Below the pieces are notes generated by a model. That model did no database searches, was not told the origin of the DNA, and was given only the letters and a program-made list of their open reading frames with translations. Positions 16,852 to 24,895 of a stretch of DNA of 43,722 nucleotides are shown one piece after another (positions within the stretch are counted from its first letter, which is position 1; each line of letters opens with the position of its first letter). Source of the stretch: a virus; the IMG/VR virus record IMGVR_UViG_3300049432_000035, positions 1-43,722 of that record; one strand, given 5' to 3'. Made by a program: the position numbers and the translations under genes.

Positions 16852-17814
16852 CTAGCGGCGTGCCCAGATTTGCCCATTGGGGCTATTGAAGTCCACAAGG
16901 TCCCCGAGGCCAGACCCCCCGCCATCAGTGACGGAGCGGCAGAAGGCTTTGAGGCTGGAGACCCCATCTCGCCAGAGTGCCTTTTCCAGTGTTACGGCTT
17001 CCCACTTCTCGCGCTTTCGGTATTCCTTCATGCGGATGCCGACAGGAATCAGCCAGTGATAATCCTCGGGCAAGTAGGGCTCATCTCCTCCATTCACAAA
17101 ATCATCAATGTGCCGGTCCACATCAGCGTAGTAGGTGAGGGCCTGAGTAGGAGTCCCATAGAGCTGAATCCGTGTGTAGCGGGCAATCTGCCGACCAATG
17201 GTAATGCGGGCTAGCTCTGTGCCAACTCCAGTGCTCTGATGAAACGTCACCGTCCCAACTGCGGCGGCTGATAGATACAGCTTGGTGATGTCTACCCAAT
17301 CCGTGCCGGGGAGCGCAACGGCTGTCACCCCAGTCATGGTCACTTGTGCCGTGCGGGAGTAGCCCCCCGTGGTCGTGCCCTGGATATAGGCCACCCCCAC
17401 ATCTCCAGCATCAGTGGACTTCACCCAAATATCATCAGCGGTAGACAGGTCCACCGCATTCGCCGCTGTCATATTGATGACGACATAGGCCCACGGATTG
17501 CTATCCAGATTGGTCAGGCCGGGGTCCATCGCCCGAAGCTGCTGGATGGTCTGCTCTCTCAGATACCGCTGTGACGTGCGCTCCGTGATGCCCGCAATTC
17601 GCACAGCCGCCTGAGGGAGCACAGCAAAGGGGGAATTGGCGACAGATGCGAAGGTCAGGATAGAGCGCCGCAGCCGCGCCAGCCCCCGCATCGCAACCAA
17701 CTCCCGCTGTGTGTCATTCGCATAGCGGAGGAGGCGGCGAATTACCTCAGCAGCCGGGGTTTGGGTATAGCCCAAGTCGTCATAAACCTGGGATTGAATA
17801 GCCGCAATGTTCAT
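16852..17814 (-). CDS. Head-tail adaptor or connector protein
   Basis: Encodes 320 residues. The N-terminal helices (VYDDLGYTQTPAAEVIRRLL, RYANDTQRELVAMRG) and the C-terminal LPEDYHWLIPVGIRMKEYRK resemble P22 gp4-like and other podovirus adaptor proteins that dock under the portal. A central beta-rich insert (about 115-215) is unusual for a simple adaptor and may be an inserted decoration domain. Position between capsid and tail-hub genes supports the call; the fold assignment is tentative. Confidence 0.65.
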   Translation of the reverse strand: MNIAAIQSQVYDDLGYTQTPAAEVIRRLLRYANDTQRELVAMRGLARLRRSILTFASVANSPFAVLPQAAVRIAGITERTSQRYLREQTIQQLRAMDPGLTNLDSNPWAYVVINMTAANAVDLSTADDIWVKSTDAGDVGVAYIQGTTTGGYSRTAQVTMTGVTAVALPGTDWVDITKLYLSAAAVGTVTFHQSTGVGTELARITIGRQIARYTRIQLYGTPTQALTYYADVDRHIDDFVNGGDEPYLPEDYHWLIPVGIRMKEYRKREKWEAVTLEKALWRDGVSSLKAFCRSVTDGGGSGLGDLVDFNSPNGQIWARR

Positions 17815-17829
17815 AGGGATAACCCCAAG

Positions 17830-17843
17830 TGTAATTGGTTACA
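17830..17843. repeat. Dyad site 9, TGTAATTGGTTACA
   Basis: Variant at the central four bases; the outer GTGTAA and TTACAC arms are intact. Lies between the stop at 17846 and the start at 17814. Confidence 0.9.
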
Positions 17844-17845
17844 CT

Positions 17846-18028
17846 TTATGGCTTCGGCTGAGCTTGCTGTCGCTGCATCTGCTGAATCGTCTGCATCCGG
17901 GCGGCATGGAGAAACTCCCAATCGGCTCGCCAGTCCTGTATGACTGGGGAGATAAGGAGCTGATACCCTATAACCACAAGGACTGCAACCGCAGAGGGAC
18001 CGAGCCAACGTCTTATCGTGGTGTGCAT
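17846..18028 (-). CDS. 60-aa single-TM protein
   Basis: ATG at 18028 follows GGTGAG with good spacing and overlaps the end of the upstream fibre gene by 16 bp. Residues about 10-30 (GPSAVAVLVVIGYQLLISPV) form one TM helix; the tail is Gln/Met/Arg-rich and helical (MQTIQQMQRQQ). No family recognised. A lone membrane protein in the middle of the tail genes is unexpected. Confidence 0.6.
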   Translation of the reverse strand: MHTTIRRWLGPSAVAVLVVIGYQLLISPVIQDWRADWEFLHAARMQTIQQMQRQQAQPKP

Positions 18029-19425
18029 GTCCCACTCACCACATCACCCGCGACGAAAGTGCCCAAGAAATCCACATGGGTCGTATCGACAGGAGTAGCC
18101 CGTGCGAGGTTCGCGGTAGTGGTATTGTTCGCCACGCAATTCCAGCGCGTCGGGGCGGTCGTCGGGAAAGTGACGCGGCATTGTGTGCCAGCGGTTGCAC
18201 CAACCGTCAACTCGAAACTATTAGAGCCACCAGCGATGGTGGCCGCGGTCGTCCCGCAGGAGTTCGCGCCCACGTTTGCCACGGCTAATCCTGCTCCGGC
18301 ACTCGTAATCAGATTCGCAGTAACAGCGACCGTGCCATCCCCACTTGGAGCCAGCACAAACGTCGGGGCATTCGCATTCGTTAAGGTGACGAAGGGAACA
18401 TAGGCGGCGGCGTTCACGTCATACGCGGAAATGAGGGCGGTGTGTGCGGTGGTGGTGTCGGTGTGAAGCGCATTGCCATTTGGAATAAATGGTCCGGCTG
18501 AGTCAATGCCAAACACCGAATCAGTGCCAGGTAATGGAATCCAGTTGATTGTTACCGATCTCACGCCGCTACCGTCGAGTGTATCGTTATTGGTAACGGT
18601 CATCTCGCCAATTAAAACCATGCCATCGTCGGAAATGGGATTTTCCTCATAAGCATAAAATTGCTGTTTGAATGCGATGGAACCGGATAACGTCGCAGTG
18701 GGAGCTGATGAAATCGAGCCACCCGAGTAGAGCGAGACAAGGCGACCATATTGAGCATTCTGGTCGCCTTCAATAATGACCATCCCGCCGTAGTCTCCAT
18801 TCGTATCGTTCGGTCCAACGTAATAATTGGACGAATCCCCAACGTGATCGCTCGCGTTGAGAAACGCGCCGGTGTACAGTTGGCCGACTTTGACACTGCC
18901 CTCATTCGTTCCAAGCGTGAAGGAGAACAGCGTGCTACACGGTGCCCCACTGCTCTTATAGAGCACCCAGCCATTCGTGCAGGCTGATGTGTCGAAGCCA
19001 GAAGCTGTCATTGTCGTGCCGGAGATGGAGAGCCCAGTCCCAGCCGTCAGGTAAGTAAATCCCCCCGCTGAGTCATCCCAAAACACGAGGCGGTCGGCAT
19101 TGGGGTCAGCCCCAATCGCAAACTCATTCGTAAGGGTCGAGTTAGCCGTCTGTGTCAGGTAGGTGGCATCAACAGGAGCCACGCCTCCACTTGAGGCGGC
19201 GACGGCCACTCTCAGATACCCATTCTCATCGGTCCTCAGTCGCACATTGCCGAATGCGGTCAGAGGGCCATCTGTGACCCCGGCTGTAGCTGCTGAGGCT
19301 AATAGGTAGCCATTCTCATCCGTCCGCACTCGCAAATTCGCAGCATTCGTGAGCGGGCCGTCTGTGGCAGACAGTCCCAGCCCCAGAAGCAGGGCGACCC
19401 CAATCGCGTAGGCTACTCGTCTCAT
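18013..19425 (-). CDS. Fibre-like protein with apparent signal peptide
   Basis: Encodes 470 residues. The N-terminus MRRVAYAIGVALLLGLGLSA has the n-, h- and c-regions of a signal peptide with a plausible cut after residue 20. Then come two copies of a 21-residue repeat, TDGPLT..N.R.RTDENGYL, at 21-41 and 51-71, and a fibre-like body (DATYLTQTANSTLTNE, GTGLSISGTTMTA). Cysteines near the C-terminus fit disulfides outside the cytoplasm. Fibre proteins are normally assembled in the cytoplasm without export. Either it is a secreted phage protein or the leader has another job. Confidence 0.65.
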   Translation of the reverse strand: MRRVAYAIGVALLLGLGLSATDGPLTNAANLRVRTDENGYLLASAATAGVTDGPLTAFGNVRLRTDENGYLRVAVAASSGGVAPVDATYLTQTANSTLTNEFAIGADPNADRLVFWDDSAGGFTYLTAGTGLSISGTTMTASGFDTSACTNGWVLYKSSGAPCSTLFSFTLGTNEGSVKVGQLYTGAFLNASDHVGDSSNYYVGPNDTNGDYGGMVIIEGDQNAQYGRLVSLYSGGSISSAPTATLSGSIAFKQQFYAYEENPISDDGMVLIGEMTVTNNDTLDGSGVRSVTINWIPLPGTDSVFGIDSAGPFIPNGNALHTDTTTAHTALISAYDVNAAAYVPFVTLTNANAPTFVLAPSGDGTVAVTANLITSAGAGLAVANVGANSCGTTAATIAGGSNSFELTVGATAGTQCRVTFPTTAPTRWNCVANNTTTANLARATPVDTTHVDFLGTFVAGDVVSGTCTPR

Positions 19426-19428
19426 CAG

Positions 19429-19908
19429 TTAGCTCCATCCATGACTCAAGGCCCACCGTGAAGCCTTGCGTTGAATCTGTATTAGAAGTCGCCGGGATGC
19501 ACGGGAGAGCATGAATCGGTCGTCTGCGTTCACACACCCCGTAGGATAGCGGCCAGGACGTGAGGGCACAAGCTCCAAGGGCTCACTTTTGGGGTCAGGC
19601 CGCAAGCAGGCGAAACGGCGGCAGTTGTAGGGCCGCACGTCATACACCTGACAATCCCCGAAGATGAAAAAGGGACAGGGCTTGGCCTTGAGTGCCACGA
19701 GGTTCGACTCAGGAATCTCCCGCCATGCCGTCTGAATCCCCTGAGGAATCTGCGGGAGAAGCACCCGCCGCTCCTCAACCGTCATAATAACTTCATCAGG
19801 AAGGGAACAGCAGTCCCCAGACCGTTGACAACGCCAACGGGGGTCCACAGGTCGTGATTGTGGGGGAGTGACAAGGAATTGCAGTGGTGATGGAGGGGTT
19901 ACTGACAT
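19429..19908 (-). CDS. YkgJ-like cysteine-cluster metal-binding protein
   Basis: Encodes 159 residues from ATG at 19908, preceded by GGGAGATGAG. WRCQRSGDCCSLPDEVIMT matches the CxxxxxCC start of the YkgJ zinc/iron-chelating family. KPCPFFIFGDCQVYDVRPYN then CRRFAC supplies the remaining cysteines in the CP(F/L)...C.iY..RP..CR pattern. The family binds metal or an Fe-S cluster; biochemical function is poorly known. It sits 3 bp upstream of the signal-peptide fibre gene, so the two may act together, for example in maturation of that protein. Confidence 0.75.
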   Translation of the reverse strand: MSVTPPSPLQFLVTPPQSRPVDPRWRCQRSGDCCSLPDEVIMTVEERRVLLPQIPQGIQTAWREIPESNLVALKAKPCPFFIFGDCQVYDVRPYNCRRFACLRPDPKSEPLELVPSRPGRYPTGCVNADDRFMLSRASRRLLIQIQRKASRWALSHGWS

Positions 19909-19965
19909 CTCATCTCCCAAACCTGCGAACGAGGTGGGGCGGAGCCTCAGCCCCACCCCAGTGGA

Positions 19966-20481
19966 CTACATGCTTCGATAGGTCCAGACGCCGTGCTCAT
20001 CCTCGCCAACGTGCTCATAATTCACGCCCCCCACGTTGATTTGCCGAGGGCGGAGATGGACATCAGGATACTCGACCCTCCGCCCATCAATGACAATCTG
20101 ACGGTCTGGGTGAAACTCCGCATCGGAGCCATCATGCCCAAGCTCAGCAGCCGTCGCCCCAGCATTGCGGCCGGTGCTTGGGAGGGGAGGGGCCGAAACT
20201 GGAGTCGCTGGACCCCTGCCTCCAGCAGGATTCCCCCCGAGGTTTCGAGCCCCAGCGCCCATCGCTGCATTCTCGGCCCTGAGCTTATCGCTGGTCTCCT
20301 GTCCGGCTGTGCTGTCGTCCAGCTCATACTCAGCGACTGGAATGGGATTCCCATTCTCATCCCTATCCACCTGGGTCCCCTCATCCGTAACCTTGAACTT
20401 GGGGTTGCCGTCTCTGTCAAACTCCTGCCCATCCACTTCGTTTGCCGCCTCAGCGTCTTTCTGTGCTTTCGTCTTGGACAT
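19966..20481 (-). CDS. Hypothetical virion-region protein
   Basis: Encodes 171 residues from ATG at 20481 with a strong TAAGGAGG ribosome site. The frame is open upstream through dyad site 10, but that start lacks a ribosome site. The N-terminal 100 residues are acidic and disordered (VDRDENGNPIPVAEYELDD); the C-terminal 50 form a compact beta-like domain with RRVEYPDVHLRPRQINVGG. No family recognised. It lies between capsid and tail genes, so a minor virion or assembly protein is plausible. Confidence 0.65.
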   Translation of the reverse strand: MSKTKAQKDAEAANEVDGQEFDRDGNPKFKVTDEGTQVDRDENGNPIPVAEYELDDSTAGQETSDKLRAENAAMGAGARNLGGNPAGGRGPATPVSAPPLPSTGRNAGATAAELGHDGSDAEFHPDRQIVIDGRRVEYPDVHLRPRQINVGGVNYEHVGEDEHGVWTYRSM

Positions 20482-20504
20482 CCCTGTCCTCCTTAGACTC
20501 AAAG

Positions 20505-20518
20505 TGTAATCGATTACA
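20505..20518. repeat. Dyad site 10, TGTAATCGATTACA
   Basis: Exact core in a 22-bp perfect dyad AAAG...CTTT (20501-20522). Abuts the TAA stop at 20522. Confidence 0.95.
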
Positions 20519-20521
20519 CTT

Positions 20522-21262
20522 TTAGGCCGCAACGGAGAGTTTTCCAGCCTTGATGAGGGTCATCTCCTCATCCATCGTCAGCACTTCCGCCGCCCGCCTG
20601 CGGATATCGGGATTGGAGTGCTGGGCAAATACCTGCCGAAGCTGAGAGTGGAGCGGGGGCAGGAGCCGGAAGTATTCGTTGTTGAAGGCTGTATCGTGTT
20701 GCAGCACGAGGCGGCTCGGCGTCACCTCATCCACCCCATAGTCCACCTTCACAGCCAGCTTAATTTTGGTGTCGTCAATCCGCGTGATGACGTAGACCCC
20801 AGGGCACTCGGTCAGGATGTTCAGCAGCTCAGTCTCCTCCCGCGTGAGCATATTGTCAGACGGCTCCTCAGGACGGGGGACCCAGCAGGAACACTTGAGC
20901 TTGGGCTGCTCATAATCCGTCAGCAGCAGCGGATTGCCACGGGGATGAAACACGTTGCGTAGGTGCGCCACCTCATTGCTGGGCCGATGCACCTGCCGGT
21001 AACTCTGGGCGACAACTTCAGCCCCCTTCATCTGGTTCTGGCTCACACGCTCCAGCGCCTCGGTCAGCGCCGACATGATAGCCACGTTCTCAGAGCTGGG
21101 CTGCTGGCCCTTCTCTAGCATCATCATCTGGAGAGTAGCCATCTTTTCAATCGCCGCTGTCAGTCGGTCAATCGAGGAGACCGAGACCATCTCTTCGGCT
21201 GCTGGTTCAGCCCCCGTCACGCTGGGGTCCAGCTCAAAATCCTCATCCTTTTTCTTCGCCAT
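20522..21262 (-). CDS. Hypothetical capsid-region protein
   Basis: Encodes 246 residues; ATG at 21262 follows AGGAGGAGG. An acidic N-terminus and a helical region (SIDRLTAAIEKMATLQMMML, residues about 29-48) are followed by a folded part with HPRGNPLLLTDYEQPKLKCS, VYVITRIDDTKIKLAVKVDY and a helical end. The first part could be a trimerising coiled coil. I do not recognise the family. It lies after the terminator-like hairpin that ends the capsid/decoration segment. Confidence 0.65.
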   Translation of the reverse strand: MAKKKDEDFELDPSVTGAEPAAEEMVSVSSIDRLTAAIEKMATLQMMMLEKGQQPSSENVAIMSALTEALERVSQNQMKGAEVVAQSYRQVHRPSNEVAHLRNVFHPRGNPLLLTDYEQPKLKCSCWVPRPEEPSDNMLTREETELLNILTECPGVYVITRIDDTKIKLAVKVDYGVDEVTPSRLVLQHDTAFNNEYFRLLPPLHSQLRQVFAQHSNPDIRRRAAEVLTMDEEMTLIKAGKLSVAA

Positions 21263-21275
21263 GTGTCCTCCTCCT

Positions 21276-21327
21276 GTAAAAGGAACCCCGGCCCCAGCCC
21301 CCCAGGAGTAAGGGACCGGAGCCGGGG
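21276..21327 (-). terminator. Strong hairpin with U-rich tail (capsid segment terminator)
   Basis: On the minus strand CCCCGGCTCCGG pairs with CTGGGGCCGGGG (12 bp with two G-U pairs, 18-nt loop) and is followed by TTCCTTTTAC. It lies between the decoration-like gene and the 20522-21262 gene. It probably lowers transcription downstream of the highly expressed capsid genes. Confidence 0.7.
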
Positions 21328-21373
21328 CGTCACTCCCGGCTAGAGAGGTGAGCTGCTAGCCGAGCTTGTCGAG

Positions 21374-22264
21374 CTAGTCAATCATCAGGTCAACGAAATT
21401 GCACTTGCCAGCCACGCCCACCTGACACATCTTGCCCACGATTTGGGCCACGATGAGGGTGCCAGCCGCGACGATGATTTCCGCCGCGCCCGCGACCGCT
21501 CCCGGTGTCATCACGATAGCCCCCAGCGCCGGGGTGCCCGCGATGAGGGTGCTCTTGATGCCCTTCGATTGAATCCAACCGTAGTTGGCAATCGCAATCG
21601 CAGAGTTGGCAACACCAATGAGGGTGCCGGTTGCTGTGGTGACGGGCATCTGGATGGCTCCAGCCCCTTTGTTTGCCACGAGACCCAATCTGGTAGAGGT
21701 TGTAAACGCCACCTGAACGGGGTCATCTGGCATCAGGTTGAGCGTCATCGAGCCAGAGGAGAGGACGGCCGCATGGCCTGAGATGGTGTAGGTGCGGCCC
21801 AAATCAGGGGTCGTATCCACCCCCAGGTAGCCCTCAGCATACTGATTCGCATCAGCCGCCGTCGCACCCAAGGTAAAGACCGTGCGGGTCGCCCCGATAG
21901 CCGTGGCGGCGGCTGTGAGCGCCAGATGGTTGGGGACAATCGCCGGACTCTGAATGCAGTCTCCCACAACCAAAGCCGCAGCCCCAGCCTTCACGTAGCG
22001 GAACACCCGGCCGTCCTTTGTGACAGCCATCGTCCCCAGTGGATGCTTCTGGTCAGAGGACCACGAGAAGGTATCAATCGCCATTCCCGTTGAGCCCGCG
22101 AGGCCCGTCAGGTTGGCGTGACGCTTCAGTTCTCCCACTCCAGGGACGAACCGCCCCACGTAATCGGGGTAGCTCCCATGCGGGAAGTCATGCTTATCCA
22201 GAGGCCGAGTGTAGCCCGCCATCAGGCCCATGATGCTGAGGGGGTCAAGAACGTATGCCTTCAT
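21374..22264 (-). CDS. Capsid decoration-like structural protein
   Basis: Encodes 296 residues, Ala/Gly/Thr-rich and beta-type. Features include VTKDGRVFRYVKAGAAALVV, GDCIQSPAI, ANQYAEGYLGVDTTP and AIANYGWIQSKGIKSTLIAG. I recognise this pattern from phages in which the gene directly follows the major capsid gene; the product is abundant in virions but usually unnamed. It may decorate or cement the head. The start follows AAAGGTAGAAGCGA. Confidence 0.7.
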   Translation of the reverse strand: MKAYVLDPLSIMGLMAGYTRPLDKHDFPHGSYPDYVGRFVPGVGELKRHANLTGLAGSTGMAIDTFSWSSDQKHPLGTMAVTKDGRVFRYVKAGAAALVVGDCIQSPAIVPNHLALTAAATAIGATRTVFTLGATAADANQYAEGYLGVDTTPDLGRTYTISGHAAVLSSGSMTLNLMPDDPVQVAFTTSTRLGLVANKGAGAIQMPVTTATGTLIGVANSAIAIANYGWIQSKGIKSTLIAGTPALGAIVMTPGAVAGAAEIIVAAGTLIVAQIVGKMCQVGVAGKCNFVDLMID

Positions 22265-22319
22265 TCGCTTCTACCTTTCTATGCGATTCAGCCGCTCCCA
22301 ACGCTTACTGTCCGCAATG

Positions 22320-22344
22320 GGGGGCCAGCGGAATGCCAGCCCCC
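22320..22344 (-). terminator. GC hairpin between capsid and decoration-like genes
   Basis: GGGGGC and GCCCCC arms with a 13-nt loop lie just downstream of dyad site 11. No U-run follows, so an mRNA-stabilising or attenuating hairpin is more likely than a full terminator. Confidence 0.35.
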
Positions 22345-22359
22345 TGCCGAGTCTCAGAG

Positions 22360-22373
22360 TGTAATCGATTACA
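22360..22373. repeat. Dyad site 11, TGTAATCGATTACA
   Basis: Exact core, GAGTG...CACTC. Directly after the TAG stop of the major capsid gene (22378). Confidence 0.95.
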
Positions 22374-22377
22374 CTCC

Positions 22378-23346
22378 CTAGGTAATGGCCGTGATAACCC
22401 CGAGTCGGCGCGGATTGTCCGAGCACAGGTTATACATCGTCCACACCTTGACGACATCCGCGAACTGGTTGACCGGGGACTGGGGCGGAAATGCCTTCAT
22501 CCAGGCTGCCCAGCGGATGAACAGGTTGCGCCGGTTGAGGATATACATCGTGCCTGAAGGGCAGGCCGCATCAAACGCGATGGGGATGTCCTTGAACATG
22601 ATGTGGTCACCCTTGTAGCCGCTGATAGCCTTGTCCGATGTCGAGGACCGGACGAGGCGCTCATTGGCCAGCAAGAGCGAGGTGTATCCCTGGAAATCCA
22701 CCCGGTCTGTCACCACGAACTGGGGCGTCTGCATCCCCACGCCCGACGAGGACAGGTTGTAGATGGTCTCCATCGTGGACCGCAGGTTGTCGAAAGCCGT
22801 AGACGTTTTGGCTCCCGATGCCTGTTGGTTACGCCAGAAGGTGAACGTGGCGCGATTGATGGCCCCCATCGTGCCGGTTGTCGGGGTTGAGCTGACGATG
22901 TATTGCAAACCGCCCGCCTGCTTGCCGCCTGACCCAGTGCCATCGGAAAACAGGGCGTTATTGATTTGATACATCATCGTGTTCTTGAGGTTGTCAATCT
23001 TGCCCGCCTCCAGGTCGAACTTGCCTGCTGAGCCAGCGGTGATGAGCTTCTCAAACTCACTCATCACAATGTCGCCGCCCGTGAACTTCCAGGCATATTC
23101 GTAGCGGTCGAACACGTCAACCCGCGTCACGTCCAGGGTTTCCATCTCACCCATGTCCTTGACGGTCGTGTTCATCGCATACTCGATGGTGCCGACGATG
23201 GGATTGCCCGCACCTTTCTTGAAGGATTCGCCGCCGCGCATGTTCTCCAGCAACCAGAAGTAATTGAAAATCTGGTCGGCGGGGTCCTGCTCAACGTAAT
23301 CCTCCCAGGCTGCGGCAATCAGTTGCCCGACGTTGGGAGCTGCCAT
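22378..23346 (-). CDS. Major capsid protein
   Basis: Encodes 322 residues; ATG at 23346 follows AAGGAGAGATAGC. Size, lack of low complexity, and position after a scaffold-like gene and before the decoration-like gene identify it. Segments typical of HK97-fold coats are visible: an N-terminal arm (VGQLIAAAWEDYVEQDPADQ), an E-loop/spine region (GMETL-like GEMETLDVTRVDVFDRYEYA), and a C-terminal A-domain with DIPIAFDAACPSGTMYILNR. The fold assignment is by pattern, not by alignment. Confidence 0.8.
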   Translation of the reverse strand: MAAPNVGQLIAAAWEDYVEQDPADQIFNYFWLLENMRGGESFKKGAGNPIVGTIEYAMNTTVKDMGEMETLDVTRVDVFDRYEYAWKFTGGDIVMSEFEKLITAGSAGKFDLEAGKIDNLKNTMMYQINNALFSDGTGSGGKQAGGLQYIVSSTPTTGTMGAINRATFTFWRNQQASGAKTSTAFDNLRSTMETIYNLSSSGVGMQTPQFVVTDRVDFQGYTSLLLANERLVRSSTSDKAISGYKGDHIMFKDIPIAFDAACPSGTMYILNRRNLFIRWAAWMKAFPPQSPVNQFADVVKVWTMYNLCSDNPRRLGVITAIT

Positions 23347-23358
23347 GCTATCTCTCCT

Positions 23359-24402
23359 TTAGGCCGGAACAAGCGACTTCGACAGGCGTTCCATGTGTGC
23401 CGCCAGCTCAGTGGGATTCTTCGGCTTCTGCTTCCCACTTGCGGCCACGGGTCCTCCTGGCGAGGCGTTTCCTGCTCCAGCGTGTGCTTTCCGTCGTAGG
23501 TCGGTGAGGGTTTCCTCCCCCCCTGCGGTCTTGGCCTTGCCCACTAGCTCAGCGAGCACAGCGGCGTAGGCCATATACATTGCGGCCACGAGACCTACTT
23601 TCGAGCGTGTTTCCGGTGAGATTTCCCCCAGCTTTTCGGAGATAGCCTTATCGTGCTCCTGAAAGTAGGGGAGGGTCCGAGCGTGCGCCAGCCCTTCCTT
23701 GACGATGTTGCGGCCTTCTGCGACCGCTGCGTCAATGCGCTTCTGCTTCTCGGCTCTCTCGGTCGCCTGTTGCCGCTCATCCATAATGGGCTTGAGCTGG
23801 CCACTCATCTCCTGCATGAGTTGTTTGCGAAGCGCGTTCGCAAACTTCTGCATGGCCTGAGCGGAGTAGGCCGTCACCCCATTGGGACCTTTGATATCGG
23901 CTTCAGGAAACTCACTCTCTGGGTCTGACTCTGACAATTCCGCTTGGAGTTGCTTGGCAAAGGCGCGGGGGTCCGTGTCCAGTCGCTTGGCGAGCGCGAG
24001 CGCCCGCTGAGCTTCTTGGGCATTCATGCCAGTGGCCCATGCAAACTGCTGCATGACTTCCTGGCGTGCGGCTTCCCGCCCCTCTGTGATGGCCTTCTCC
24101 CGAGCGTTCTTGAGAGCCTTCTCGTGAACGTCGAAGGGGATGGGACCCTTGGCCTGTGTCTGGGCTTGGGCTGGCTTTGCAGGCTGCGCTACAGCGGCAG
24201 CGGGCTGTGCGGGTTGACCGGCCCCGCCTGCTGGTCCAGTCGGCTTTGCACCTGTAGCCGATTCAGGGGTTGCCGCTGACCGGGCGGCAGCAGACTCTAG
24301 GGCAGCGGAGGCAGACGTAGGGCGGGCACTCTCACTCGATGCGGGAGCCGCGCTACCTGATTCCGTGCCGGTTGAGCCTGTATTCTGGGACGTGTCATCC
24401 AT
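23359..24402 (-). CDS. Putative scaffolding protein
   Basis: Encodes 347 residues from ATG at 24402 (a GTG at 24426 would add 8). The first 90 residues are Ala/Pro/Ser-rich and disordered. The rest is highly helical and charged (HEKALKNAREKAITEGREAA, MDERQQATERAEKQKRIDAA), ending basic (KSLVPA after ELAAHMERL). Helical, charged, Cys-free proteins directly upstream of the coat gene are typically capsid scaffolds, with a basic C-terminus that binds coat. No protease motif was seen. Confidence 0.7.
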   Translation of the reverse strand: MDDTSQNTGSTGTESGSAAPASSESARPTSASAALESAAARSAATPESATGAKPTGPAGGAGQPAQPAAAVAQPAKPAQAQTQAKGPIPFDVHEKALKNAREKAITEGREAARQEVMQQFAWATGMNAQEAQRALALAKRLDTDPRAFAKQLQAELSESDPESEFPEADIKGPNGVTAYSAQAMQKFANALRKQLMQEMSGQLKPIMDERQQATERAEKQKRIDAAVAEGRNIVKEGLAHARTLPYFQEHDKAISEKLGEISPETRSKVGLVAAMYMAYAAVLAELVGKAKTAGGEETLTDLRRKAHAGAGNASPGGPVAASGKQKPKNPTELAAHMERLSKSLVPA

Positions 24403-24458
24403 GAGGACACCACTCACTTGCTCCACTCTGGCAGGAGCACTCCGACGATTGTTGACAA

Positions 24459-24472
24459 TGTAATCGATTACA
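24459..24472. repeat. Dyad site 12, TGTAATCGATTACA
   Basis: Exact core. On the plus strand GTTGACA ends 1 bp before it. The stop at 24475 follows 2 bp away. Confidence 0.95.
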
Positions 24473-24474
24473 CT

Positions 24475-24714
24475 TTACGGACGTTCAGGTTTCTTTTCGA
24501 CAGTCGTATAGTCCCTCCCACAATTCCCGCAATAGACTGAGCCACTTGGCCTTTGCATCCACATAATGTTGCCGCAAAAGCACGCCGTATCCGAGCCCTG
24601 CTCCCAGCGCCGATGCGGAAGTTCAGGCTTTGGGGGCTCGGGCTGGGTCGTAGAGCCATTCGGTGCATTGACAGGCGACAGAGGCGTGCTTTCCGGCTTT
24701 GATGTCGGCGTCAC
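24475..24714 (-). CDS. Small zinc-ribbon protein
   Basis: Encodes 79 residues from GTG at 24714, preceded by AGGGAG at good spacing. A Pro/Ser-rich first half leads to a treble-clef-like knuckle pair, ACFCGNIMWMQRPSGSVYCG then NCG: two CxC/CxxC pairs about 16 residues apart. It overlaps the upstream zinc-ribbon gene by 92 bp in another frame, and both frames conserve cysteine pairs, so both are probably real. Role unknown. Confidence 0.6.
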   Translation of the reverse strand: MTPTSKPESTPLSPVNAPNGSTTQPEPPKPELPHRRWEQGSDTACFCGNIMWMQRPSGSVYCGNCGRDYTTVEKKPERP

Positions 24715-24895
24715 TATTTCTCCCTACTACGGCGCTATTGCACCGCTTACAGGTAATGGTCAGTTGAAACTTGTAGGCCCACTCATGGAGAAAGCTGAGC
24801 ATCACAAGCTGATGCTGGGTGAGGAATTGCACATCTTTCTCCGCAAGGGGGACTTCGCCTTGAGGGGTCCACAGACCCCTACCTCTTCCGGCCAC
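24623..24895 (-). CDS. Small zinc-binding protein overlapping its neighbour
   Basis: Encodes 90 residues. A helical stretch (EKDVQFLTQHQLVMLSFLHE) precedes a zinc-ribbon-like ITCKRCNSAVVG...VACQCTEW. It overlaps the next gene by 92 bp and the previous one by 17 bp. No family recognised. It sits between portal and scaffold with two other cysteine-pair proteins. Confidence 0.6.
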   Translation of the reverse strand: MAGRGRGLWTPQGEVPLAEKDVQFLTQHQLVMLSFLHEWAYKFQLTITCKRCNSAVVGRNSDADIKAGKHASVACQCTEWLYDPARAPKA

